Shown here piece after piece: positions 1 to 6,099 of a DNA stretch of 8,222 nt. Position 1 is the stretch's first letter; every line of letters begins with the position of its first letter. The translations under genes and the position numbers were made by a program. Origin of the DNA: Bacillota bacterium (GTDB lineage Bacteria; Bacillota_G; SHA-98; UBA4971); contig JAAZEW010000060.1 in NCBI GenBank assembly GCA_012512055.1, forward strand, positions 1 to 8,222. Reading direction: 5' to 3'. Below the pieces are notes generated by a model, which saw nothing but the letters and a program-made list of their open reading frames with translations, did no database searches and was not told the origin of the DNA.

Positions 1-13
1 AATCCGGCCCGTA

Positions 14-35
14 GGCCAGTGGCCGAATTTTGACA
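14..35. mobile_element. Possible terminus of an IS21-like insertion sequence lying to the left of the window
   Basis: The stretch ends in ...TTTTGACA. Read from the other strand it begins TGTCAAAATTCGGCCACTGG. IS21-family elements have ends of the form TG...CA, and this sequence resembles from memory the end repeats of IS21-type elements in Firmicutes. No transposase is in the window, so the element body would lie before base 1. In that case base 35 would be the last base of the element and base 36 the first of the target site. This is recognition by resemblance only and no target duplication can be seen. Confidence 0.25.
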
Positions 36-113
36 CCCCTCGTTGCAATCACCGGCCACCCAAGACAATCGGAAAACGAGCGAAAACTAATGAACTCATA
101 CTTAGATCTACTA

Positions 114-120
114 AGGGAGA
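114..120 (+). promoter_or_regulatory. Ribosome binding site deciding the start of the DNA glycosylase gene
   Basis: AGGGAGA ends 5 bases before the ATG at 126. The in-frame ATGs at 30 and 90 have no comparable purine-rich site. The residues encoded before 126 are also not expected in this family. A small inverted repeat, CTTAG (101-105) and CTAAG (111-115), overlaps its left edge and could weakly occlude it in RNA. Confidence 0.75.
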
Positions 121-125
121 TCATC

Positions 126-812
126 ATGGTAGATGCCTTGAGAGAGCTGTCTCAACACACAATCAAGGTTTTTTCCGAGAATGCTGATTCGAGCCAGAGC
201 AAGCCCATGTCAGCATATATGAGAGATCAATTCCCGTTCCTGGGCATCAAATCTCAAAACAGGAGACAGTTGCAGAAAGAGATTGCCAAAGAAACCGGGT
301 ATGCAAAGAAACCATTTTCTGAGGAGTTTGTCACCCTCCTCTGGCGACTTCCGGAGAGAGAATACCAGTATTTTGCGGTGGATTATCTCATCAGCAAAAG
401 TAAAACCCTGGCACGGGAACATATAGACCTTGTGGGTGACCTTATCACACAGAAATCTTGGTGGGATACTGTAGATGCGCTCGCAAGCAATGTAGTAGGC
501 ACACTATGCATGAAGTATCCTGACATGCGGCATAAGGAAATACTACAGTTCTCAGAGAGCGGCAACATCTGGCTGATCCGCACTTCCATCCTATTTCAGC
601 TCAAATACAAGGGCAAAACCGATACGGAACTACTTGCACACCTCATCGAAAGCCACTCCCGGACCGGAGAATTCTTCATCGATAAGGCCATAGGATGGGC
701 TCTAAGGCAATATGCAAGAGCAGATGCAAAATGGGTCCTGGAGTTTCTAAATACCCACACACTCGCCCCGCTTAGCGTAAGAGAAGCGGAGAAGCATTTG
801 AAGCGCATCTGA
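126..812 (+). CDS. alkD: AlkD-type DNA-7-methylguanine/3-methyladenine glycosylase (DNA alkylation repair)
   Basis: This gene encodes a 228-residue cytoplasmic DNA repair enzyme of the HEAT-like-repeat AlkD family. The family removes positively charged alkylated purines such as 3-methyladenine and 7-methylguanine without flipping the base out. The protein is all-helical along its length. The active-site residues known from Bacillus cereus AlkD (W109, D113, R148, W187) all align here with a constant offset of four: W113 and D117 in SWWDTVD, R152 in WLIR, and W191 in IGWALRQY. Tyr31 matches the family's Tyr27. The length equals the usual family length of about 230 when the start is placed at 126, where a good ribosome binding site sits; a longer open frame back to base 30 is probably untranslated. 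It appears monocistronic, with 92 bases before the next (broken) gene, and no clear promoter or terminator was found. Family and active site are sure; the exact lesion range is inferred. Confidence 0.93.
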   Translation: MVDALRELSQHTIKVFSENADSSQSKPMSAYMRDQFPFLGIKSQNRRQLQKEIAKETGYAKKPFSEEFVTLLWRLPEREYQYFAVDYLISKSKTLAREHIDLVGDLITQKSWWDTVDALASNVVGTLCMKYPDMRHKEILQFSESGNIWLIRTSILFQLKYKGKTDTELLAHLIESHSRTGEFFIDKAIGWALRQYARADAKWVLEFLNTHTLAPLSVREAEKHLKRI

Positions 813-886
813 CATCAACTTGATTTATCATGCACGTGGGAAAACCTCTATGACATATGAGCTGAATTGGAAGAAAAACGCGTCGT

Positions 887-893
887 GAGGAGG
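887..893 (+). promoter_or_regulatory. Strong ribosome binding site of the broken CGGC gene
   Basis: GAGGAGG lies 11 bases before the ATG at 905 (14 before the ATG at 908). Survival of a near-perfect site in front of a disrupted reading frame suggests that the damage downstream is recent. Confidence 0.7.
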
Positions 894-904
894 CTGCAAT
901 CCTG

Positions 905-1163
905 ATGATGAAAGTAGGAATAATACGTTGTCAACAAACTGAGGATATGTGTCCTGTTTGTGTCTTGCGGCGGATGCCCTGGGAAAAGGGCGGTTGCAAG
1001 GGCGCAACTTATGGTTGACAGGGGTGCAAAAGCAATTGTCCTTGCTTCCTGTATCAGCAAGGGAAATCCCATAGGTTATCCTTGCCCTCATTACGAAGAT
1101 ATCAAGAATGCCCTAAAGAAGAAACTCGGCACAGAGATAACGCTAATAGAATGGACTCATTAA
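905..1163 (+). pseudogene. CGGC-domain protein gene, disrupted by an internal deletion with frame change
   Basis: Two pieces of one CGGC-domain protein lie in different frames. From 905, the first piece reads MMKVGIIRCQQTEDMCP, the usual N-terminus of this family, until about 956. From 957, the second piece reads FVSCGGCPGKRAV and continues to EWTH at 1160, with the stop at 1161-1163. It holds the name-giving CGGC motif, the ASC motif and the conserved PCPHYE motif. Intact relatives, as I recall them, have about 25 residues between CPG and FVSCGGC. Those residues are missing here and the reading frame changes at the junction. The first frame runs on as nonsense to a stop at 1016-1018, giving only a 37-residue peptide. 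CGGC proteins are small cysteine-rich proteins of unclear role, suspected to bind metal. The remaining sequence is otherwise clean, so the lesion looks recent or could be an assembly error. The C-terminal piece alone, from the GTG at 960, would lack the N-terminal cysteines. Confidence 0.85.
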
Positions 1164-1168
1164 TAACA

Positions 1169-2749
1169 TCATAAAAGCGATGCCAAAGCCTGGCTGACAA
1201 GAACCACTAAGACCAAGGCAAACGGATATGTAGCTGCGTACGAAGAAACCACTTCTTCACTGCCTGCAGCAACAATCAGCGCACCCAGCGCAGGTGTACT
1301 TGTCATCCCACCGCATATGGAGCCGAGGGTGTCAGGAAGGCTCAGCTTGAATACCCAGGTAGCCAACACAAACCCTATGCACATAGGAACGAGAGTTACG
1401 AGGGCTCCGCCCAGGAACAGGAGCCAGCCGTACCTTGCCACTGTCTCCACGAATCCGTGGCCCGCAGCTACTCCGGCGCCTGCGAGAAAGAGCATCAGGC
1501 CTGCTTCCCGCATTACACTGAGCAACCTGCCTGAAGGCCTCAGAGACCAAGGCCCGATTCCGCCGAAGTGCCCTACAATCAGCCCGACCATAAGCGGGCC
1601 TCCTGCAAGGCCCAGGCTCACTCCACTTGTGCCGGGGATCATGAACCGAATCCGTCCAAGCACGGTTCCAAGGGCCAAGACTGCCATTAGAGGAAGCATG
1701 CCCAGCTCGTCCAGGACCTGCCTCTGTTTCCCCACCAGAGTCTCGAGTCTGTCCAATCCAAATGAAGGACCGACCGCACGAAGCACGTCCTTATGTTCAA
1801 ACACAGTCTGTGCTTTAGGAACAAACTCAAGTCCTACCCTTCTTATCCTTGTCAGCATGACTCCGTACCGCTCATGGAGGGAAAGACTTCCCAGCGTCTT
1901 TCCTACTATTGCAGGGGATTCTACGATAAGATCTCGCACCTCCAAACCGGGCTGAGTCATGGGCGCAGAGGTTTGAGGCCCTACCATTTCCTCAAGCTTA
2001 CCAAGAGCTTCTTCAGTGCCGACTCCCCGTATCACATCACCTTCCAGCAAGACAGTGTCGCTGAACGCAGGGAGGACCTGGCTGCCTTTTCGGACCCGGG
2101 AAACCACGGCCCCGGTGGCAGCCGCTATATTAAGCTCCGCCAAGGTCTTGCGATATACATCCGGCTCGGACACGACGAAATCCTTTACTATGAGGTCTGT
2201 CTGTTCCGGCGCGTGTATTGAATCAGTTAATGCCTGCATCTCGGCTCGAAGATCTCTACCAAGAAGCCGAGGAAGAGCTTGAACAAACAGCACGACCCCG
2301 ACTACCCCAAAGGGGTAAGCTATTCCGTACCCTATAGATACCGCATTGTCCTGCGCAACCTCGAGCGCTGCGGCAAGTCCCGGTGTCGTAGTCAATGCCC
2401 CTGTATAGATCCCTGCCGACAAGGCTCCGGGCATAGAGAATGCTTTCGAAAACAAAACTACGGTAAGAGCGCTGGACCCCACAATAGCCATGGCAATCGC
2501 TCCATAGGACATGGCGTTTTGCTTAAGATTTCTAAAAAACCTTGGTCCTGCGGTGAGGCCCACTGCCCCCACAAACAGCGCAAGCCCCAGATCCCGAATG
2601 ATGGATGGAATCTCATAACCAAGATGGCCGAAGTAAAGCGCCGCAATGAGCACCCCGGACGTCCCGAGATGGATACCCTTTATCTTGATGCCGCCTAAAA
2701 TGTAGCCAATCGTTGCGAGAAGGAATAAAGCCTCAAGTGTGCCACGCAT
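1169..2749 (-). CDS. AspT/YidE/YbjL-family membrane transporter (putative amino-acid or carboxylate antiporter)
   Basis: This 526-residue inner-membrane protein belongs to the aspartate:alanine exchanger family. It shows an internal duplication. The N-terminal membrane half (residues about 5-165) and the C-terminal half (about 350-526) share matching motifs: GTSG at 29-32 and 373-376, a GxxLF segment near 55-62 and 416-423, TTTPGLAAAL (120-129) against TSTPALGAL (483-491), and a YPF segment followed by a hydrophobic helix (145-163 and 508-526). Between the halves lie two soluble RCK_C (TrkA_C) domains, at about 190-260 and 268-340, as in AspT and E. coli YidE. The family length is about 540-560, so the protein is complete. 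I chose the ATG at 2749 because it is preceded by AGGGTGG and places the first membrane helix at the N-terminus. A TTG at 2809 preceded by GGAG would add 20 charged residues and is possible. The substrate cannot be told from sequence. It is divergent from the GH31 gene and convergent with the CGGC remnant, with 5 bases between them and no visible terminator. Confidence 0.9.
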   Translation of the reverse strand: MRGTLEALFLLATIGYILGGIKIKGIHLGTSGVLIAALYFGHLGYEIPSIIRDLGLALFVGAVGLTAGPRFFRNLKQNAMSYGAIAMAIVGSSALTVVLFSKAFSMPGALSAGIYTGALTTTPGLAAALEVAQDNAVSIGYGIAYPFGVVGVVLFVQALPRLLGRDLRAEMQALTDSIHAPEQTDLIVKDFVVSEPDVYRKTLAELNIAAATGAVVSRVRKGSQVLPAFSDTVLLEGDVIRGVGTEEALGKLEEMVGPQTSAPMTQPGLEVRDLIVESPAIVGKTLGSLSLHERYGVMLTRIRRVGLEFVPKAQTVFEHKDVLRAVGPSFGLDRLETLVGKQRQVLDELGMLPLMAVLALGTVLGRIRFMIPGTSGVSLGLAGGPLMVGLIVGHFGGIGPWSLRPSGRLLSVMREAGLMLFLAGAGVAAGHGFVETVARYGWLLFLGGALVTLVPMCIGFVLATWVFKLSLPDTLGSICGGMTSTPALGALIVAAGSEEVVSSYAATYPFALVLVVLVSQALASLL

Positions 2750-2830
2750 ATGTCTAAATCCACCCTTTCGATGAATCCTTGCCGGCCGGTTCGGGCACTC
2801 GACACCCAATATTTCTCCACAGAGGCCTAA

Positions 2831-2845
2831 TCTCCTGCTCGGAGA
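2831..2845 (-). repeat. Small hairpin in the transporter leader
   Basis: TCTCC-TGCTC-GGAGA gives a 5-bp stem with a 5-base loop within the roughly 150-base untranslated leader predicted for the transporter mRNA. There is no T-tract, so it is not a terminator. No riboswitch was recognised in the leader. Confidence 0.3.
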
Positions 2846-2909
2846 GACTGCATCAGGGCTGCATTAGCGCAAGCCTTGAGGAAGTTCTGTAGTTCTGTGA
2901 TAGGGATTA

Positions 2910-2938
2910 ATCAAATTACAATTCGCAGATTATGTCAA
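2910..2938 (-). promoter_or_regulatory. Sigma-A-type promoter for the transporter gene
   Basis: On the minus strand, a perfect -35 box TTGACA (2933-2938) is followed after 17 bases by TTTGAT (2910-2915), which matches 4 of 6 bases of TATAAT. Transcription would start near 2903, leaving a leader of about 150 bases before the ATG at 2749. The palindrome GATTAATC (2905-2912) overlaps the -10 region and could be an operator half. Confidence 0.6.
2917..2922 (+). promoter_or_regulatory. Weak -10 candidate for the GH31-OsmC operon
   Basis: TACAAT matches the -10 consensus at 5 of 6 bases and lies 144 bases before the GH31 start. No good -35 box is found at 16-18 bases, so it would need an activator or may be chance. 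It overlaps the divergent transporter promoter, so the two genes might compete or be co-regulated. Confidence 0.25.
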
Positions 2939-2950
2939 GAAGGAATCCTC

Positions 2951-2964
2951 TCTGGTAGACCAGA
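2951..2964. promoter_or_regulatory. 14-bp palindrome upstream of the GH31 gene (possible operator)
   Basis: TCTGGT-AG-ACCAGA has perfect 6-base arms around a 2-base centre. It lies between the transporter promoter and the GH31 gene. This placement suits a repressor site for the glycosidase operon, but no regulator gene of a suitable family is in the window. Confidence 0.4.
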
Positions 2965-2977
2965 ACTCTTTACCCAA

Positions 2978-3005
2978 GGATATGCGTATCCGAGTTCCCG
3001 GATAC
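2978..3005 (+). repeat. Overlapping, mutually exclusive hairpins in the GH31 leader
   Basis: GGATA (2978-2982) can pair with TATCC (2987-2991) across a 4-base loop. The same middle segment, as GTATCCG (2986-2992), can instead pair with CGGATAC (2999-3005) in a perfect 7-bp stem with a 6-base loop. In RNA only one can form at a time. In DNA the arrangement is a triple half-site of the GGATA type. No T-run follows, so simple termination is unlikely. Confidence 0.4.
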
Positions 3006-3065
3006 CCATGGCCTTACCTTCTTATCATCAGGAAAGCAAAAACACATAAAGGAGATTCCTAGCAC

Positions 3066-5534
3066 ATGGAACGAAGTTTTGAGTCTATAGGCGTTGCCCG
3101 CGAATCTTGCCGGACCGCAACCGGAGTCATTCTCAGAACCCGTACCGACGAGTTGGAAGTGACAGTCCTCACAGAGGATCTCATACGGGTAACAATGAGG
3201 AAACAATCTCAAGCCGGTGGAGCTGTAGTATCGGGCGGCAAGATCCTGTCGTGCGCTGTGGTCAGGCGCAACCGGCCCGCTGTTGATGTGGAGATTGCGG
3301 AGAGCCCTGGCGGTATCAACCTCATCACACAAAGGATCCGCGTGCACATAACCAAATCCCCGATCAGGATTGGATTCCACCGGCCGGACGGCAACCGTGT
3401 CTGCGTGGATACGGCCGCATCAGGAATGGGCTGGACAAAAGACGGCGTAGCATGCTCTAAGATTCTCCCTGCCGGTACCCGGTTTTACGGATTTGGCGAG
3501 CGAATAGGTTATCTGGACAAACGAAGAACATCTATGACACTGTGGAATACTGACAGCGTTCTTCATACTCCTTCCGCCGACTCCCTTTACGTCTCTATTC
3601 CGTTTTTCGTTGGATTTGACGGTGACCACGCTTATGGTGTATTCGTTGACAACCCGGGGAAGTGCGTTTTTGACATGGGTAAAACTTCCGACGGTGAGTA
3701 TGTGTTCCAGACGACAGGCGAGGAATTGAACTACTATTTCTTTGCCGGACCAAAGATTAGGGATGTGGTGGAGCAATATGCCGAACTCACCGGGACAATG
3801 GAGCTCCCTCCCCTCTGGGCGCTGGGGTATCATCAGTCGAGGTACAGCTACTGTCCGGAAGACGATGTGGAAGAGGTGGCAACGAGCTTCCGGAAGCACG
3901 ACATCCCTTGCGATGCCATATACCTTGATATCCACTACATGGACGGTTATCGGATCTTCACGTTCGACAAAGAGACATTCCCGGATCCTGCCGCCCTTAT
4001 TACTCGTCTCGAGGGTATGGGTTTTAAAGTAGTGACTATCATAGATCCGGGTGTAAAGATAGACCATAAGTACAAAGTCTACAGGGAAGGCCTGAAAAAA
4101 GGCTGTTTCGTCAAGCTCCCTGACGGCAAGCTATTTGAAGCCGAGGTTTGGCCGGGCCGGGTAGTATTCCCGGACTTCTTCAGACAAAAGGTGAGGGCTT
4201 GGTGGGCAAAAAACCACACGACCCTCTTTGATGCCGGAGTCCGCGGAATCTGGAATGATATGAATGAGCCGTCATGCTTCGATACTGAGTCAGGGACCAT
4301 GGATCTCGACGCGCTCCATGGCGAACCCGGCATGGAGGTCCCTCACGCTGAAGTCCATAATACTTATGCCAATTTCATGAATGAGGCTACCTACGAAGCC
4401 TTTCAAACCTTACTGCATGATACAAGGCCTTTTATAATTACCCGCGCCGGTTATTCCGGCATTCAGCGCCTCGCCTGCGTGTGGACGGGTGACAACGCAA
4501 GTTGGTGGGAACACCTTTTGATGTCCATTCCTATGTGTCTTAACATGGGACTCTCCGGGATCCCCTTTGTAGGCGCGGATGTGGGAGGGTTCCAATCTGA
4601 TACAGACCCTGAACTCCTCACCAGGTGGACACAGGTGGGCGCGTTCATTCCGTTCTTCCGAAACCACAGCGCAGTGGACACCTGCCGTCAGGAGCCCTAC
4701 CTGCTGGATGAACCGTATAGGTCTATCTGCCGGGATTTCATCAAGCTAAGATACAAGCTGATTCCGTACATATACACCATGATGCACCAAGCCGCAACCT
4801 CGGGAACTCCTATCATGCGTCCCCTTGTTTTCGAGTTTCCGGAGGATGAGAAAACCCATGGGATTTTTGATCAGTTTATGCTGGGGCCCAGTATTATGGT
4901 AGCTCCGGTTTATCAACCTGAAACCAAGTACCGCGCTGTGTACCTTCCCGGAGGCGAATGGTTCGATCTGTATACCGGTAAGGTTATTTCGGGAAACCGC
5001 TACATTCTCGCGGAAACCCCTCCGGACAGGATTCCCGTCTTTCTCAGAGCAGGTGCGATTATCCCCCTGGGAAGGGAAATGAATTTCGTGGGAGAAGCGC
5101 CGCAAAGGCTCCGGATTATCGACATATGTCCTTCGCGAAACGCCCCGTCAGGCAAGTTCAGTCTGTATGTGGACGACGGCGAGACCAAACAATACCGTGA
5201 CGGCTATTTCGGATTTGTCCATATGTCGTATGACATGATGCAAGACGGCAGGTTCAGTAAACTCAAAATCTCGGTGGACACAGAAACGCGGAACAAGGGG
5301 TACTGGGCCACGCTTCCCATAGATACTATTAGGATATGGGACTTCTCCCAGGCTCCTGTAAAAGTAAGCGTCAATAGAATCGCAGTTCGGCCTGTAGAGG
5401 GGACCGTAGAGAACGCAATGAAAGAACTCACGGAAGAACAAGGCTACTATTTGGACAGGGACACGAACCGGCTCTATATAGGAATTCACCGGGACTCAGG
5501 CGACATCAATTGTGAAGTGATATGGATGGATTAG
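3066..5534 (+). CDS. GH31 family alpha-glucosidase (cytoplasmic)
   Basis: This 822-residue retaining glycoside hydrolase of family GH31 most likely releases glucose from the non-reducing ends of alpha-linked oligosaccharides such as maltose or isomaltose. Domains in order are an N-terminal galactose-mutarotase-like beta-sandwich (about 30-235), a (beta/alpha)8 catalytic barrel (about 245-580), and proximal and distal C-terminal beta domains (about 585-822, the latter including a DUF5110-like part). The nucleophile is D398 in GIWNDMNEPS and the acid/base is D476 in WTGDNASWW. Substrate-pocket residues include D288 in YLDIHYMDG, R460 in ITRAGY and H534 in FRNHS. There is no signal peptide, so it acts inside the cell on imported sugars. 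AAAGGAG ends 11 bases before the ATG at 3066. The OsmC-family gene follows after 14 bases, implying one transcript. GH31 also contains alpha-xylosidases and other specificities; the MDGYRIFTFD region favours alpha-glucosidase, but the linkage preference cannot be read from sequence. Confidence 0.95.
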   Translation: MERSFESIGVARESCRTATGVILRTRTDELEVTVLTEDLIRVTMRKQSQAGGAVVSGGKILSCAVVRRNRPAVDVEIAESPGGINLITQRIRVHITKSPIRIGFHRPDGNRVCVDTAASGMGWTKDGVACSKILPAGTRFYGFGERIGYLDKRRTSMTLWNTDSVLHTPSADSLYVSIPFFVGFDGDHAYGVFVDNPGKCVFDMGKTSDGEYVFQTTGEELNYYFFAGPKIRDVVEQYAELTGTMELPPLWALGYHQSRYSYCPEDDVEEVATSFRKHDIPCDAIYLDIHYMDGYRIFTFDKETFPDPAALITRLEGMGFKVVTIIDPGVKIDHKYKVYREGLKKGCFVKLPDGKLFEAEVWPGRVVFPDFFRQKVRAWWAKNHTTLFDAGVRGIWNDMNEPSCFDTESGTMDLDALHGEPGMEVPHAEVHNTYANFMNEATYEAFQTLLHDTRPFIITRAGYSGIQRLACVWTGDNASWWEHLLMSIPMCLNMGLSGIPFVGADVGGFQSDTDPELLTRWTQVGAFIPFFRNHSAVDTCRQEPYLLDEPYRSICRDFIKLRYKLIPYIYTMMHQAATSGTPIMRPLVFEFPEDEKTHGIFDQFMLGPSIMVAPVYQPETKYRAVYLPGGEWFDLYTGKVISGNRYILAETPPDRIPVFLRAGAIIPLGREMNFVGEAPQRLRIIDICPSRNAPSGKFSLYVDDGETKQYRDGYFGFVHMSYDMMQDGRFSKLKISVDTETRNKGYWATLPIDTIRIWDFSQAPVKVSVNRIAVRPVEGTVENAMKELTEEQGYYLDRDTNRLYIGIHRDSGDINCEVIWMD

Positions 5535-5539
5535 GGAGG
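5533..5539 (+). promoter_or_regulatory. Ribosome binding site of the OsmC-family gene
   Basis: AGGGAGG starts within the GH31 stop codon and ends 9 bases before the ATG at 5549. It decides for that start over the in-frame ATG at 5522, which lies inside the GH31 gene without a site of its own and would add nine residues unlike the family. Confidence 0.75.
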
Positions 5540-5548
5540 CGACTTCAA

Positions 5549-5959
5549 ATGAAAGCGGAAATTCGGCTCACTGAAGGCTTAACAATGATTGCAAAAAGCG
5601 AGTCAGAACAATGGGTGGTAATGGATCCCGGAGCATCCTCAGGAGGGCAAGGCGGTGCTCCTACTCCTATGGAATTCGTTCTTATGGCTTTCGGAAGCTG
5701 CATAGCTATGACCACATCTGCGCTACTTCGCAAGAAGGCCCCTTCCTTAGAGGAGTTGTCAGTCCGGTTAAGCGCTGAACGATCCGAGTCTTCACCCAGC
5801 GTATTCACACATATCACAGCCAGATTTCTGGTGCGTGGCGAAGGCCTCAAAGAGAACGATGTCGAATGGGCCATCAAGCAGGCACATGCGAGATTCTGTC
5901 CTGTCGGCGCCATGCTGGGCAAGGCTGTAGAACTTGACTACGAATGGGAGGTCCTATAG
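5549..5959 (+). CDS. OsmC/Ohr family protein (thiol-dependent peroxidase type)
   Basis: This small cytoplasmic protein of 136 residues has the OsmC fold. The family reduces organic hydroperoxides using two cysteines, though many members have no proven substrate. Both conserved cysteines are present: C51 in the helix reading LMAFGSCIAMTT, and C117 in ARFCPVGAML. The P-x-E segment before the first cysteine (PTPMEF, 38-43) is also typical. The length is normal for the shorter YhfA/OsmC-like branch rather than true Ohr. The gene starts 14 bases after the GH31 stop, so the two are probably co-transcribed and coupled in translation. A metabolic link between a glycosidase and an OsmC protein is not obvious. 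It may protect the cell or be a neighbourhood accident. Family assignment is sure; substrate is unknown. Confidence 0.92.
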   Translation: MKAEIRLTEGLTMIAKSESEQWVVMDPGASSGGQGGAPTPMEFVLMAFGSCIAMTTSALLRKKAPSLEELSVRLSAERSESSPSVFTHITARFLVRGEGLKENDVEWAIKQAHARFCPVGAMLGKAVELDYEWEVL

Positions 5960-6033
5960 AACATATTTCCGCCCATTACAATTCCTTAGAAACCTAACGC
6001 GGAATGCGAGGTGTTCTCTGATAATGAAATAAG

Positions 6034-6063
6034 GCCACCGGCGTAAACGCGCCAGGTAGTGGC
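6034..6063. repeat. Nested inverted repeats upstream of the sigma-54 activator gene
   Basis: An outer pair, GCCAC (6034-6038) and GTGGC (6059-6063), encloses an inner palindrome, GCGT-AA-ACGC (6041-6050). It lies 36 bases before the GTG start. It could be a regulatory site or an mRNA hairpin; no T-tract follows. No convincing -35/-10 pair was found in the 140 bases between the OsmC-family gene and the regulator, so read-through from the upstream operon is possible. Confidence 0.35.
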
Positions 6064-6085
6064 TGCGGCACATTCAATTCATCTT

Positions 6086-6091
6086 GAGGAG
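6086..6091 (+). promoter_or_regulatory. Ribosome binding site for the GTG start of the activator
   Basis: GAGGAG ends 8 bases before the GTG at 6100. The ATG at 6098 overlaps it but is out of frame and runs directly into TGA, so GTG is the start codon. Confidence 0.8.
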
Positions 6092-6099
6092 ACATAGAT

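Noticed and set aside
30..35. TTGACA as a -35 box for the DNA glycosylase gene
   Set aside because: The bases at normal -10 spacing (53-58) are CGGCCA, so there is no partner box.
30..125. N-terminal extension of the DNA glycosylase from the ATG at 30 or 90
   Set aside because: No ribosome binding site there, the extra residues do not fit the family, and the start at 126 gives the usual length with a good site.
813..904. Promoter for the CGGC gene around TTGATT (820-825)
   Set aside because: No -10 box lies at 16-18 bases; the nearest candidate is about 22 bases away.
905..1163. Programmed frameshift in the CGGC gene
   Set aside because: There is no slippery heptamer at the junction, and about 25 family residues are missing, which a frameshift alone cannot explain.
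1317..1955. Long open frame on the plus strand opposite the transporter gene
   Set aside because: It is antisense to a well-supported gene, its proline/arginine/serine/threonine-rich composition is typical of a shadow frame, and no domain was recognised.
2729..2744. Sigma-54-like GG-N10-GC on the minus strand
   Set aside because: It is formed by the first codons of the transporter itself, the -12 part reads AGGCT rather than TTGCA, and it lies downstream of the start codon.
3420..4067. Long open frame on the minus strand opposite the GH31 gene
   Set aside because: It lies wholly within the conserved GH31 coding region on the other strand and shows no recognisable domain.
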